A stretch of 64,000 nucleotides of DNA from Zhengella sp020637775 (GTDB lineage: Bacteria > Pseudomonadota > Alphaproteobacteria > Rhizobiales > Rhizobiaceae), in contig NZ_JAWKWO010000005.1 of assembly GCF_041397485.1 (NCBI RefSeq), positions 1-64,000 on the forward strand. Direction: 5' to 3'. The position numbers were made by a program, and so were the translations under genes. This document shows positions 26,910 to 34,772 of the stretch, piece by piece. Position 1 is the first letter of the stretch. Each line of letters opens with the position of its first letter. The notes under the pieces were generated by a model. It saw only the letters and a list, made by a program, of their open reading frames with translations, did no database searches and was not told the origin of the DNA.

Positions 26910-28193
26910 TCAAGCCTTGGCGAGCGCCTGCTCGATGTCGGCGATGATGTCGTCGGCACTTTCGATGCCGATGGACAGGCGGATGACGTCATTGCCGGCG
27001 CCGGCCGCGGCCCGCTGCTCCTCGGAGAGCTGGCGGTGCGTGGTGGATGCCGGATGGATGACGAGCGAGCGGGTGTCGCCGATATTGGCCAGGTGAGAGA
27101 GCATGTCGAGGCCTTCGACAAAACGGATGCCCGCCTCGTAGCCGTCCTTCAGGCCGAAGGTGAAGACAGCGCCTGCGCCCTTGGGCGAGTACTTCTTCTG
27201 AAGGCCATGGTTCGGGTCGTCGGCAAGGCCGGGATAGGAGACCCAGGCCACCTTGTCCTGCTTCGTCAGCCAGGTGGCGACCTTCAGCGCGTTCTCGCAG
27301 TGGCGATCCATGCGCAGCGGCAGCGTCTCAATGCCGGTGAGGATCTGGAACGCGTTGAACGGCGAGATGGTCGGGCCGAAATCCCGCAGGCCGAGCACGC
27401 GGCAGGCGATGGCGAAGGCGAAATTGCCGAAGGTTTCGTGCAGCACCATGCCACCATATTCCGGCCGCGGGCCGGACAGCATGGGGTATTTGCCCGACGC
27501 CGACCAGTCGAACGTGCCGCCGTCAACGATGACGCCGCCCATCGAATTGCCGTGACCGCCCATGAATTTGGTCAGCGAATGCACCACGATGTCGGCGCCA
27601 TGCTCCAGCGGGCGCACGAGGTAGGGCGTGGCCATGGTGTTGTCGACGATGAGCGGCAGGCCGTGCCTGTGGGCCACTTCGGCGATGGCGGCGATGTCCG
27701 TGAAGGTTCCACCCGGATTGGCAAGGCTCTCGATGAAGACGGCTTTCGTCTTGTCGTCGATCTGCTTCTCGACATCGGCCGGGTCGGTGGCATCGGCCCA
27801 GCGCACGTCCCAGCCGAAATTCTTGAAGGAATGGCCGAACTGGTTGATCGATCCGCCATAAAGGCGGCGCGCGGCGACGAAGTTCTCGCCGGGCTGCATG
27901 ATGGTGTGAAAGACCAGAAGCTGGGCTGCATGGCCCGACGCGGTGGCAAGCGCCGCGGTGCCGCCTTCAAGGGCCGCCACACGCTCTTCCAGCACCGCCT
28001 GGGTGGGATTCATGATGCGGGTATAGATGTTGCCGAACGCCTTGAGGCCAAACAGCGAGGCGGCATGGTCCGCATCGTTGAAGACATAGGACGTGGTCTG
28101 GTAGATCGGCGTGGCGCGGGCGCCCGTGGCCGGGTCCGGCGCGGCGCCGGCATGGACGGCAAGGGTTTCGAAACCTGGTGTACGCTGAGACAT
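26910..28193 (-). CDS. metY: O-acetylhomoserine sulfhydrylase (O-acetylhomoserine aminocarboxypropyltransferase)
   Basis: PLP enzyme that makes homocysteine from O-acetylhomoserine and sulfide in methionine synthesis. The 427-residue length and the opening GFETLAVHAGAAPDPATGA are typical. The PLP lysine lies in VHSLTKFMGGHGNSMGG, and the tail has the HPASTTHRQLSEEQRAAAG signature of the MetY branch. The start is ATG 28193, with GGGAGGG just upstream. It is the first gene of a probable metY-SDR-cupin transcript. A cystathionine gamma-lyase-like role is less likely because of length and signature. Confidence 0.93.
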   Translation of the reverse strand: MSQRTPGFETLAVHAGAAPDPATGARATPIYQTTSYVFNDADHAASLFGLKAFGNIYTRIMNPTQAVLEERVAALEGGTAALATASGHAAQLLVFHTIMQPGENFVAARRLYGGSINQFGHSFKNFGWDVRWADATDPADVEKQIDDKTKAVFIESLANPGGTFTDIAAIAEVAHRHGLPLIVDNTMATPYLVRPLEHGADIVVHSLTKFMGGHGNSMGGVIVDGGTFDWSASGKYPMLSGPRPEYGGMVLHETFGNFAFAIACRVLGLRDFGPTISPFNAFQILTGIETLPLRMDRHCENALKVATWLTKQDKVAWVSYPGLADDPNHGLQKKYSPKGAGAVFTFGLKDGYEAGIRFVEGLDMLSHLANIGDTRSLVIHPASTTHRQLSEEQRAAAGAGNDVIRLSIGIESADDIIADIEQALAKA

Positions 28194-28372
28194 GATCCCT
28201 CCCGAAAGGTGCGTAAAAAAATGCGTCGCCACCTTATCGGACAGAGCGCAGCGAAAATCAAAGCCGATCGTGCAGCCTGGCGCATGACGGCAGGCAAACC
28301 TGTTTCACCGAAGGGCCGGAAAGCAGAATATTCTTCTCCATTCCATGCCGTGATGCCGCAAACCGGCGCATG
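28194..28372. other. Region between metY and the tandem RNA units
   Basis: These 179 bases should contain the metY promoter on the minus strand. No terminator or coding frame was seen. Confidence 0.4.
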
Positions 28373-28402
28373 TTCACATGGCTGTCACATGACGTGTATA
28401 GG
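28373..28402 (+). promoter_or_regulatory. Promoter-like element of RNA unit 1
   Basis: TTCACA at 28373-28378 and TATAGG at 28397-28402 are separated by 18 bases, a plausible housekeeping sigma promoter. Transcription would begin near 28409. Confidence 0.45.
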
Positions 28403-28408
28403 AAGCGG

Positions 28409-28510
28409 ACTGTCGGATGCAGCCAGCCACGGATGAACTGGCGGCGGGCGCCGGCACCCGGCCCGACGGATACGGGCTGGCGGGGAAGCGGGGTTCAGCC
28501 CCGCTTTTTT
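28409..28510 (+). ncRNA. Candidate small RNA, tandem unit 1
   Basis: A predicted transcript of about 102 nt with no coding frame of interest. The core CACGGATGAACTGGC begins at 28428 and could be displayed in a loop closed by GCCAG/CTGGC. A hairpin GCCCG/CGGGC lies at 28461-28477, and the unit ends in an intrinsic terminator at 28487-28510. Unit 2 downstream shares the core, a hairpin at the same relative position and the terminator, with the core-to-terminator distance 59 nt in both. The family was not recognised. Confidence 0.6.
28487..28510 (+). terminator. Intrinsic terminator of RNA unit 1
   Basis: AGCGGGG and CCCCGCT pair around a five-base loop and are followed by six T. The T-run is on the plus strand, so it does not serve the minus-strand neighbours. 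Confidence 0.85.
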
Positions 28511-28529
28511 GCTTTTTCGAGCCGGCCTC

Positions 28530-28557
28530 TTGAAAAGACAGCCAGGCGTTCATACTT
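28530..28557 (+). promoter_or_regulatory. Promoter-like element of RNA unit 2
   Basis: TTGAAA at 28530-28535 and ATACTT at 28552-28557 are separated by 16 bases. The element starts 20 bases after the unit 1 terminator, and transcription would begin near 28563. Confidence 0.5.
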
Positions 28558-28562
28558 CGTTA

Positions 28563-28692
28563 ACCAGACAGGCCGATACTGGTCTGACGATCTGCTGCGG
28601 CAAGTCACGGATGTACTGGCAGTCAGCGCAGATCGGCGTCCGGAACTCAAATCCGGACAGCGGAAGCGGGGTTTGAAACAGCCCCGCTTTTT
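28563..28692 (+). ncRNA. Candidate small RNA, tandem unit 2 (paralogue of unit 1)
   Basis: A predicted transcript of about 130 nt. The core CACGGATGTACTGGC begins at 28606 and sits within a loop closed by GATCTGC (28589-28595) and GCAGATC (28628-28634). A second hairpin, GTCCGGA/TCCGGAC, lies at 28638-28658, and an intrinsic terminator at 28665-28692. The stem sequences differ from unit 1 while pairing and position are kept, which is what selection on RNA structure would leave. Confidence 0.6.
28665..28692 (+). terminator. Intrinsic terminator of RNA unit 2
   Basis: AGCGGGG and CCCCGCT, the same stem as in unit 1, pair around a ten-base loop and are followed by TTTTT on the plus strand. Confidence 0.85.
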
Positions 28693-28722
28693 GTTTGCCC
28701 TGTCGCCGCCGCTGCCGCCTTT

Positions 28723-29331
28723 TCAGCCCACGGATGGCCGCGCCAGTGCGGCAATGCCCACGACCAGCAGCATGGCGGCGGCCATGGCGAAATTGATGAC
28801 ACGGTGGGTCCTTGGCGCCAGATCGAGACGGTGCAGCCAGACACCGGCCGACAGCCACAGCAGATGCACCGGAATCCAGAACGCGTTGAGCAGCAGAAGC
28901 TTGATCGCCGTCTCGGCCATCAGGCTTTCCGGCATGAACGGAAACCCGGTGAACAGCGCCGTGTTGACGACATAGGCCTTCGGATTGACGAATTGCAGCA
29001 GGAAGCCACCGAGAAAGCCCGGCGGGCGCTCGGAATGGATGAAGGCGATACGCGAGCCGGCAAAGGCGATCTTCGCGGCAAGATAAAGCAGGTAGGTGGT
29101 CGAGACGGCGAACAGGGCGAAACGAAGTGCCGGATAAAGTTCCAGCACCGCCGCCATGCCGGAGATCACGGCCAGGGCGACGACCATGTTGCCGGTGAAC
29201 AGGCCCGAGACATAGGCAAGGCCCGGGCGGAATCCGTAGCCCGCACCGACACCGGCCGCCGACAGCACGCCGGGGCCCGGCGTGATCAGCAGAAAAAAGA
29301 CCGCAAGTACGAAGGCTCCCATGCCGGCCAT
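28723..29331 (-). CDS. LysE/RhtB family amino acid exporter
   Basis: An inner-membrane exporter of 202 residues with about six hydrophobic helices. The N-terminal family signature is LLITPGPGVLSAAGVGAGYG, and the middle helix end FLLQFVNPKAYVVN carries the conserved NPK motif. The family exports amino acids or derivatives such as lysine, homoserine or threonine; the substrate here is unknown. Its ATG overlaps the stop of the upstream CoA-binding gene by one base (TGATG), so the two are translationally coupled. Confidence 0.92.
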   Translation of the reverse strand: MAGMGAFVLAVFFLLITPGPGVLSAAGVGAGYGFRPGLAYVSGLFTGNMVVALAVISGMAAVLELYPALRFALFAVSTTYLLYLAAKIAFAGSRIAFIHSERPPGFLGGFLLQFVNPKAYVVNTALFTGFPFMPESLMAETAIKLLLLNAFWIPVHLLWLSAGVWLHRLDLAPRTHRVINFAMAAAMLLVVGIAALARPSVG

Positions 29332-29852
29332 CAGCCCTTGCGAATGCCGAAACTCTGGAATCCTTCGCGCAGAACCGGGCGGCGTGAGGAAATCTGGCCC
29401 GAATTGACGCCATTCCAGCCGATCTCGCGGGCCAGGCGGGCGTATTCGATCTTCGGGCAGCGGTTCATCACCACCTTGATACCTTCGGCTTCCAGCTGCG
29501 CAGCGCTTTCGTCATCACGCACGGTCAATTGCATCCAGACCACCTTCGGACGCCACGGCAGCGCCAGGATCTCGTCGGTAATGCCCGGCACGGCGGCGGA
29601 GGCGCGAAACACGTCGATCATGTCGGCGGGTTCGGGCAGGTCGGCAAGCGATGCATAAGTCATGGCCCGGTCTATCGACTTTCCCGCGTGACCCGGATTG
29701 ATGGCATGGACCGTATAGCCCTTGTCGATGAGGTATTTCAGCACGAAGAAGGACGGGCGCACCTCGTTCGCCGAGGCGCCGACGATGGCAACCGTCTTCA
29801 CCTCGTTCAGAATGCCGGCGATATAGGCGTCATCATAATGGTCGTGGTTCAT
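29331..29852 (-). CDS. CoA-binding domain protein (YccU-like)
   Basis: A 173-residue single-domain protein with a CoA-binding Rossmann fold like that of succinyl-CoA synthetase alpha. Signatures are VKTVAIVGASANEVRPSFFV, with the conserved proline-serine step, KGYTVHAINPGHAGKSI, and VVMNRCPKIEY at the end of the domain. The start is ATG 29852; a frame extension to 29921 would overlap the upstream gene and lacks support. The biological role of this widespread family is not settled. It is coupled to the LysE-type exporter and follows the VOC gene by 65 bases. Confidence 0.87.
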   Translation of the reverse strand: MNHDHYDDAYIAGILNEVKTVAIVGASANEVRPSFFVLKYLIDKGYTVHAINPGHAGKSIDRAMTYASLADLPEPADMIDVFRASAAVPGITDEILALPWRPKVVWMQLTVRDDESAAQLEAEGIKVVMNRCPKIEYARLAREIGWNGVNSGQISSRRPVLREGFQSFGIRKG

Positions 29853-29917
29853 CGGGGCCCTTCCGCTGGAAACCCGCAACACCTGCACCGTGCAGGCGAT
29901 CAGGTCAAGCGCGGGCT

Positions 29918-30349
29918 TCACGCCGGCAATTGCATGAAGCCGCTCTCGTCATTGGGTGCGAAAGGATTGAAGGCCAGTTCCCAGAGATGGCCGTCGGGAT
30001 CGGCGAAATAGCCGGAATATCCGCCCCAGAAGACCTTTTCCGGGGCCTTTGCCGGCGTGGCGCCGCAGGCAAGCGCATGGGCAAAGGCGTCATCGACTTC
30101 CGCCTCGCTGGCGAAATTCTGCGCCATGGTGACACCGGAAAAGCCCGGGCGGCTGTCCTCTACTTGGGCGTCCGCGGCCAGATCGGTACGGCCGAACAGG
30201 CCGAGCACCGTGCCGTCGAGGCGAAAGAAGGTGACGCTGTCATTGGAGGCGGACGACTTCACAAAGCCGAGCCGCTCGTAGAAGGCGGTCGCGGCGGCGA
30301 CATCAGCCACACCCAGCGTGACCATGGTGATGCGCGGCGGAAGGGTCAT
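29918..30349 (-). CDS. VOC superfamily protein (glyoxalase/dioxygenase-like)
   Basis: A 143-residue vicinal oxygen chelate protein with the paired beta-alpha-beta-beta-beta modules. The opening ITMVTLGVADVAAATAFYERL and the closing SGYFADPDGHLWELAFNPF are typical of the family, the latter holding the late metal-ligand glutamate. The reaction is unknown; many members act as glyoxalases, antibiotic-binding proteins or dioxygenases. Its start at 30349 directly abuts the end of a small upstream gene, so they are probably read together. Confidence 0.87.
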   Translation of the reverse strand: MTLPPRITMVTLGVADVAAATAFYERLGFVKSSASNDSVTFFRLDGTVLGLFGRTDLAADAQVEDSRPGFSGVTMAQNFASEAEVDDAFAHALACGATPAKAPEKVFWGGYSGYFADPDGHLWELAFNPFAPNDESGFMQLPA

Positions 30350-30579
30350 TAATCAAAATGCCTCATCAATATGGTGAGCAATTCTTTGGCCGCAGGCTCA
30401 TCCAATTGAAGCGTTTGTGACACCTTGCCTGGAATTTGCCGATCAGCAGCACCATGCGTATCGATTTGGACCAACTTCCGACCATCGACCTCCTGCACAT
30501 AAATATGAGCCGACACCTCTGTCGGGTGGATTGCTAGTCGATCGCGCGTTTTTTGAACGAATTCTTTAATGAGGGCCAT
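30349..30579 (-). CDS. Hypothetical small protein
   Basis: A 76-residue protein from ATG 30579 (an adjacent ATG at 30582 would add one residue), with AAGGGGGAA upstream. Its ATG overlaps the crotonase stop as TGATG, and its own stop lies at the VOC gene start, so it sits tightly inside a same-strand run. It has an N-terminal amphipathic helix (IKEFVQKTRDRL), a beta-strand pair (VSAHIYVQEVDGRKLVQIDT) and a C-terminal helix. No family is recognised. The DNA is more AT-rich than its neighbours, which may mean recent acquisition. Confidence 0.68.
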   Translation of the reverse strand: MALIKEFVQKTRDRLAIHPTEVSAHIYVQEVDGRKLVQIDTHGAADRQIPGKVSQTLQLDEPAAKELLTILMRHFD

Positions 30580-31403
30580 CATTCCCCCTTCCACTCGGCT
30601 TCGCGTTTCTCGAAGAATGCGGCGAGGCCCTCGTCGGAATCATGCGTCATGAATCCGTCAACCATGACCTTGTTGGCATAGTCATAGGCTTCGGACAGGC
30701 GCATGTCGGCCTGTTCGTAGAATGCCTGCTTGCCGCGCGCGATGGCCACCGGCGACTTCGACGCGATGGCGGCGGCGTATTTCTCCACCACCTGATCGAG
30801 ATAGTCAGCCGGCACGACACGATTGACCAGACCGAAGTCGCGTGCCGTCTGGGCGTCGATCATCTCGCCGGTCAGCAGCATTTCCATGGCGTGCTTGCGC
30901 CCGACATTGCGCGAGAGCGCCACCATGGGTGTGGAGCAGAAACCGCCGAGATTGACGCCCGGCGTGCAGAAGGTCGACCGGTCGGAGGCAATGGCCAGGT
31001 CGCAGGAGGCGACGAGCTGGCAGCCGGCAGCGGTGGCAATGCCATCCACCCTGGCGATGATCGGCTTGGGATGGCGCACGACAGCCTTCATCATGGCCGA
31101 GCAGGCGTTAAACAGGCGCTCAAGGAACAGCCGCCCGCCATCGCCGTCATTGGCGCGGTGGGCCTTCATTTCCTTCAGGTCGTGGCCGGCGCAGAAAATC
31201 TTGCCCGAGGATGCCAGCACGATGACATTCACGCTGCGGTCGAGGCGTGCGTCGTCCAGCGTGGCATGAAGTTTCGCGATCACCGCGGATGACAGCGAAT
31301 GGGCCGGCGGATTGTCCAGCTCGATGGTCAGCACCTTGCCGGCGCGGTGTGTACGGATACCCTGCGGAGTTTCCATGGTGGCCTGATCCGGATGCGCGGT
31401 CAT
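30579..31403 (-). CDS. Enoyl-CoA hydratase/isomerase family protein, ECHDC3-like, lacking catalytic glutamates
   Basis: A 274-residue crotonase-fold protein. The acyl-CoA oxyanion-hole segments are present (KIFCAGHDLKEM and GIATAAGCQLVASCDLAIAS). The residues that align with the two catalytic glutamates of enoyl-CoA hydratase are not glutamate: the first position falls in FCTPGVNLGGFCST and the second in IDAQTARDFGLV. Both motifs match the ECHDC3 branch, whose members are not thought to be ordinary hydratases. ATG 31403 is chosen for its AGGGAGGACG ribosome binding site; an upstream extension to 31532 is unlikely. It begins the run crotonase-small protein-VOC. Confidence 0.85.
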   Translation of the reverse strand: MTAHPDQATMETPQGIRTHRAGKVLTIELDNPPAHSLSSAVIAKLHATLDDARLDRSVNVIVLASSGKIFCAGHDLKEMKAHRANDGDGGRLFLERLFNACSAMMKAVVRHPKPIIARVDGIATAAGCQLVASCDLAIASDRSTFCTPGVNLGGFCSTPMVALSRNVGRKHAMEMLLTGEMIDAQTARDFGLVNRVVPADYLDQVVEKYAAAIASKSPVAIARGKQAFYEQADMRLSEAYDYANKVMVDGFMTHDSDEGLAAFFEKREAEWKGE

Positions 31404-31431
31404 CGTCGTCCTCCCTTGCGTTGTCTCCACC

Positions 31432-32019
31432 CTACTGGCTGGCGAGCACTCGATCCAGTCTTTCAAGGTGCATGCGCACCGCCGCCAGATTGGCCTTCGA
31501 CGGGCGGAGGCTGTCGATCTGGTTGCGCGCATCGGCCAGACTGGCCAGAAGCTCGGCGCGAACCTCCTCGGTCACATCCTGCATGACCCGGATTTCCGCT
31601 TCCGCCGCATCCATGTCATCGGAATCGGGCGGATCGATGATCCATTGGCGTGCCAGCATGATGGACCAGGCGGTCAGGAACCAGTCCTGGAAGCCCGGCC
31701 AGCCGGCGGCGCGCACCCGGTCCTCGATCCGGGCGACGGCTTGTGCATTCTCTGCGAGGTAGACCAGTTCGTCCATCACGACATCGGGGTCGCCCGGTTC
31801 ATATTGCTCGTCGAGTTCGGTGAACAGGGCGGCGACATCCTGCCAGCTTTCCAGAAACCGGACCACCACGTCCCCGGTCAACGGCACCTGCGCCAGCACC
31901 GTGGCCGCATCGGTTTCCGTCGTGGCATCCACGCCTTGTGCCTGCACCGCCGGCACGGTTGAACCCGCCGCCAGCGCCAGCATGACGGCCGCGGCAATGC
32001 CGCTCCTGAGTGAACGCAT
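31432..32019 (-). CDS. Hypothetical exported protein
   Basis: A 195-residue protein of unknown function. It starts at ATG 32019 with GGGGAGAGGGAAA upstream and carries a clear Sec signal peptide, LRSGIAAAVMLALAAGSTVP followed by AVQAQG with likely cleavage after AQA. The mature part is acidic and almost wholly helical (for example DVVVRFLESWQDVAALFTEL), so it is probably a periplasmic helical-bundle protein. The crotonase gene begins 28 bases downstream on the same strand. A divergent crotonase gene lies 150 bases upstream. Confidence 0.72.
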   Translation of the reverse strand: MRSLRSGIAAAVMLALAAGSTVPAVQAQGVDATTETDAATVLAQVPLTGDVVVRFLESWQDVAALFTELDEQYEPGDPDVVMDELVYLAENAQAVARIEDRVRAAGWPGFQDWFLTAWSIMLARQWIIDPPDSDDMDAAEAEIRVMQDVTEEVRAELLASLADARNQIDSLRPSKANLAAVRMHLERLDRVLASQ

Positions 32020-32169
32020 GATTTCCCTCTCCCCTCTTGCAGCCACACATCGCTGCGCCTCCCTGCCGGTGTCAGGATTTATCGGCTGCCCGGCTGCTTG
32101 GAAAGCAGGAAATTCGTGTTACCAATACGTCAAGGTAAGCCGACAAGCCGCATTGCCGAGGGAGGAAAC

Positions 32170-33036
32170 ATGGCCAAGGTCCTTTACGAGAAAGATGGCA
32201 GGATCGGGCGCATCACGCTCAACCGTCCGGATGTGCTGAACGCCATCGACGACGATGTGCCGCGGGAGCTGGCTGCCTGCGTGGAGGAAGCCAATGGCGA
32301 TCCAGGCGTGCATGTGATCGTGCTCTCGGGCGCCGGGCGGGCCTTCTGCGCGGGCTATGACCTGACCTATTATGCGGAAGCGGCAGCAGGGGATGGCAAT
32401 GCGGTGACCCAGGAAATGCCCTGGGATCCGATGAAGGACTATGCCTTCATGATGCGCAACACCGAACTGTTCATGAGCCTTTGGCGGTCGTACCGCCCGG
32501 TGATCTGCAAGGTACACGGTTTCGCCGTGGCGGGCGGTTCCGACATCGCGCTGTGTTCCGACATGATCGTGATGGCGGAGGATGCGGAGATCGGCTACAT
32601 GCCGGTGCGCGTCTGGGGCTGCCCGACGACGGCCATGTGGGTTTACCGGCTGGGGCCGGAGCGGGCCAAGCGCATGCTCTTCACCGGCGACCGGATCAAG
32701 GGAACGGAAGCGGAAAAGCTCGGCCTCGTGCTCAAGGCCGTTCCGGCCGGCGACCTCGACGGGGAAGTGGAACGGCTGGCCGAACGCATGGCAACCGTGC
32801 CGGTCAACCAGCTGATGATGCAGAAACTCGTCGTCAACCAGGCCATCGAGGCGATGGGGCTGAAACAGACACAGATGTTCGCCACGGTGTTCGACGGCAT
32901 CACCCGCCATTCCCCGGAAGGCCTGAACTTCAAGGCCCGTGCCGAATCCCAGGGCTGGAAACAGGCCGTGCGCGAGCGCGACCTCGGCACGTTCGACTGG
33001 ACCGAAAACCGCCCGGTCAATCCACGCGGCGGCTGA
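32170..33036 (+). CDS. Enoyl-CoA hydratase/isomerase (crotonase) family protein
   Basis: A 288-residue crotonase-fold enzyme acting on acyl-CoA substrates. The start at ATG 32170 has GAGGGAGGA upstream. Oxyanion-hole segments are RAFCAGYDLTYY and GFAVAGGSDIALCSDMIVMA. The second catalytic glutamate position appears filled (KGTEAEKLGLV), while the first (YMPVRVWG) is not a glutamate, so simple hydratase activity is uncertain. It is followed 56 bases later by a thioesterase gene, so the two may act in one acyl-CoA degradation step. Confidence 0.88.
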   Translation: MAKVLYEKDGRIGRITLNRPDVLNAIDDDVPRELAACVEEANGDPGVHVIVLSGAGRAFCAGYDLTYYAEAAAGDGNAVTQEMPWDPMKDYAFMMRNTELFMSLWRSYRPVICKVHGFAVAGGSDIALCSDMIVMAEDAEIGYMPVRVWGCPTTAMWVYRLGPERAKRMLFTGDRIKGTEAEKLGLVLKAVPAGDLDGEVERLAERMATVPVNQLMMQKLVVNQAIEAMGLKQTQMFATVFDGITRHSPEGLNFKARAESQGWKQAVRERDLGTFDWTENRPVNPRGG

Positions 33037-33092
33037 TCCGCCCGCTGTCGACCGGCCCCGCATGCTTTCGCCAACCGCAAGACCACAGGACC

Positions 33093-33548
33093 ATGACCAA
33101 GCACTCCCTCGCGCCCCTGATGGACGCCGACGAACTCAACGCCTTCCTCAAGGAGGTCTATCCGCAACTCAATGACACGTACAACGCTTACGAGGTGACC
33201 GAGATCGGCCCCGGCAGCGCCCGCGTCAGGCTGAATGCCGACCATCGCCACCTGCGGCCGGGCAACACGGTCTCCGGCCCGTCGCTGTTCACGCTGGCCG
33301 ATATCGGCGGCTATGCCTGCGTGCTTTCCCATGTGGGGCGCGAGGCGCTGGCGGTGACCACCAATCTCAATATCAACTTCATGCGCAAGGCCGAGCCCGG
33401 GCCGGTGGACGGGCTTTGCCGCATCCTGAAAATGGGCCGCAGCCTGCTGGTCTTCGATATCGAGATGGTGTCGGCCGGGCACATGGTTGCCCATGCCACG
33501 GGCACCTATTCCATTCCGCCAAAGCGCGCACAACATGCGGTAAAATAA
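33093..33548 (+). CDS. PaaI-like hotdog-fold thioesterase
   Basis: A 151-residue hotdog-fold acyl-CoA thioesterase of the PaaI/YdiI type. Typical features are the RPGNTVSGPSLFTLADIGGY helix with the catalytic-side residues, followed by AVTTNLNINFMRKAEPG and the closing strand HMVAHATGTYSIPP. The start is ATG 33093 with a weak AGGACC ribosome binding site. It follows a crotonase gene on the same strand, and coexpression is likely. The acyl chain preference is unknown. Confidence 0.88.
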   Translation: MTKHSLAPLMDADELNAFLKEVYPQLNDTYNAYEVTEIGPGSARVRLNADHRHLRPGNTVSGPSLFTLADIGGYACVLSHVGREALAVTTNLNINFMRKAEPGPVDGLCRILKMGRSLLVFDIEMVSAGHMVAHATGTYSIPPKRAQHAVK

Positions 33549-33610
33549 TACCTCATCGTCAAGTTGTTGATTTTCAAGAGCTCGCACGGGATGCGCAGCA
33601 TCCAAGGTGC

Positions 33611-33639
33611 TTGACGGCTGCTCAGCGCTCGCCTATAAG
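33611..33639 (+). promoter_or_regulatory. Promoter of rplM-rpsI
   Basis: TTGACG at 33611-33616 and TATAAG at 33634-33639 are separated by exactly 17 bases, close to the sigma-70 consensus. The resulting leader would be about 120 nt. Confidence 0.7.
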
Positions 33640-33765
33640 CGCGCCAACTGCGGTCCGGGGTCCGGGCCGCCGTTTGTTTTGGCGCATGGCGCCCGAACGC
33701 AAGCAACAAGAATCGCCGCCGGAACGGGCCCTGCTCCCCTGGCGGACCAGTTGAGAGACACCACG

Positions 33766-34227
33766 ATGAAAACCTTTTCGCAGAAGCCGGCGGAAGTGGA
33801 AAAGAAGTGGATCCTGATCGACGCCGAAGGGCTCGTTCTCGGCCGCCTCGCCTCCATCGTCGCCAACCGCCTGCGCGGCAAGCACAAGCCCACCTTCACC
33901 CCGCATGTCGATGACGGCGACAACGTCATCATCGTCAATGCCGAGAAGGTGAAGCTGACGGGCAAGAAGTACACCGACAAGATGTACTACTGGCACACCG
34001 GCCATCCGGGCGGAATCAAGGAGCGCACCGCACGCCAGATCATCGAAGGCCGCTTCCCGGAGCGGGTCATCGAGAAGGCCGTCGAGCGCATGATCCCGCG
34101 TGGCCCGCTTGGCCGCCGCCAGATGAAGAACCTGCGCGTCTATGCCGGTTCCAACCATCCCCACGAGGCACAGCAGCCCGTCGCCCTTGACGTGGCCGCC
34201 TTGTCTTCCAAGAACACGAAGGGCTGA
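33766..34227 (+). CDS. rplM: 50S ribosomal protein L13
   Basis: A 153-residue large-subunit ribosomal protein needed early in 50S assembly. Signatures are KKWILIDAEGLVLGRLASI, the conserved KLTGKKYTDKMYYWHTGHPG, and PRGPLGRRQMKNLRVYAG. The start is ATG 33766 with GAGAGAC upstream, giving the family's usual length. rpsI follows after five bases, the standard rplM-rpsI operon. Confidence 0.97.
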   Translation: MKTFSQKPAEVEKKWILIDAEGLVLGRLASIVANRLRGKHKPTFTPHVDDGDNVIIVNAEKVKLTGKKYTDKMYYWHTGHPGGIKERTARQIIEGRFPERVIEKAVERMIPRGPLGRRQMKNLRVYAGSNHPHEAQQPVALDVAALSSKNTKG

Positions 34228-34232
34228 TTTCC

Positions 34233-34715
34233 ATGGCCGACCTGAATTCCCTTGAAGACCTGGGTGAAGCCACCGGCATGGTGACCGAGGAGGCATCGGC
34301 CCCGGTTCACGTCCAGAAGCTCGACGCCCATGGCCGCGCCTATGCCACCGGCAAGCGCAAGGATGCCATCGCCCGCGTCTGGGTGAAGCCCGGCTCCGGC
34401 AAGATCACCGTCAATGACAAGACCTACGAGGAATATTTCGCCCGTCCGGTCCTGCAGATGGTGCTGCGCCAGCCGATCGTCGCCGCCAACCGCGACGGCC
34501 AGTACGACATCATCGCCACCGTCAAGGGCGGCGGTCTGTCCGGCCAGGCCGGCGCTGTGCGCCACGGCATTTCCAAGGCCCTGACCCATTATGAGCCGGA
34601 ACTGCGCGGCGTTCTGAAGAAGGGTGGCTTCCTGACCCGCGACAGCCGCGTGGTCGAGCGCAAGAAGTACGGCAAGGCCAAGGCCCGCCGGTCCTTCCAG
34701 TTCTCCAAGCGCTGA
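34233..34715 (+). CDS. rpsI: 30S ribosomal protein S9
   Basis: A 160-residue small-subunit protein with a C-terminal tail that reaches the P-site tRNA. The conserved core opens with YATGKRKDAIARVWVKPG and ends with KYGKAKARRSFQFSKR, whose terminal SKR is universal. An N-terminal extension of about 35 residues, acidic and low-complexity, is common in alphaproteobacteria. It lies five bases behind rplM. Confidence 0.97.
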   Translation: MADLNSLEDLGEATGMVTEEASAPVHVQKLDAHGRAYATGKRKDAIARVWVKPGSGKITVNDKTYEEYFARPVLQMVLRQPIVAANRDGQYDIIATVKGGGLSGQAGAVRHGISKALTHYEPELRGVLKKGGFLTRDSRVVERKKYGKAKARRSFQFSKR

Positions 34716-34745
34716 CGCGCCGGCGAACCTTCCTGCTTTTGCGAG

Positions 34746-34769
34746 AGCCCCGCCATCGCGCCGGGCTTT
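34746..34769 (+). terminator. Weak intrinsic terminator after rpsI
   Basis: AGCCC and GGGCT form a short stem around a GC-rich 12-base loop, followed by TTTCCCTT. The position fits the end of rplM-rpsI, but the stem is short. Confidence 0.4.
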
Positions 34770-34772
34770 CCC

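Noticed and set aside
32481..33548. Single plus-strand frame joining part of the crotonase and the thioesterase regions
   Set aside because: The 5' part is out of frame with the crotonase motifs; the true thioesterase start is ATG 33093.
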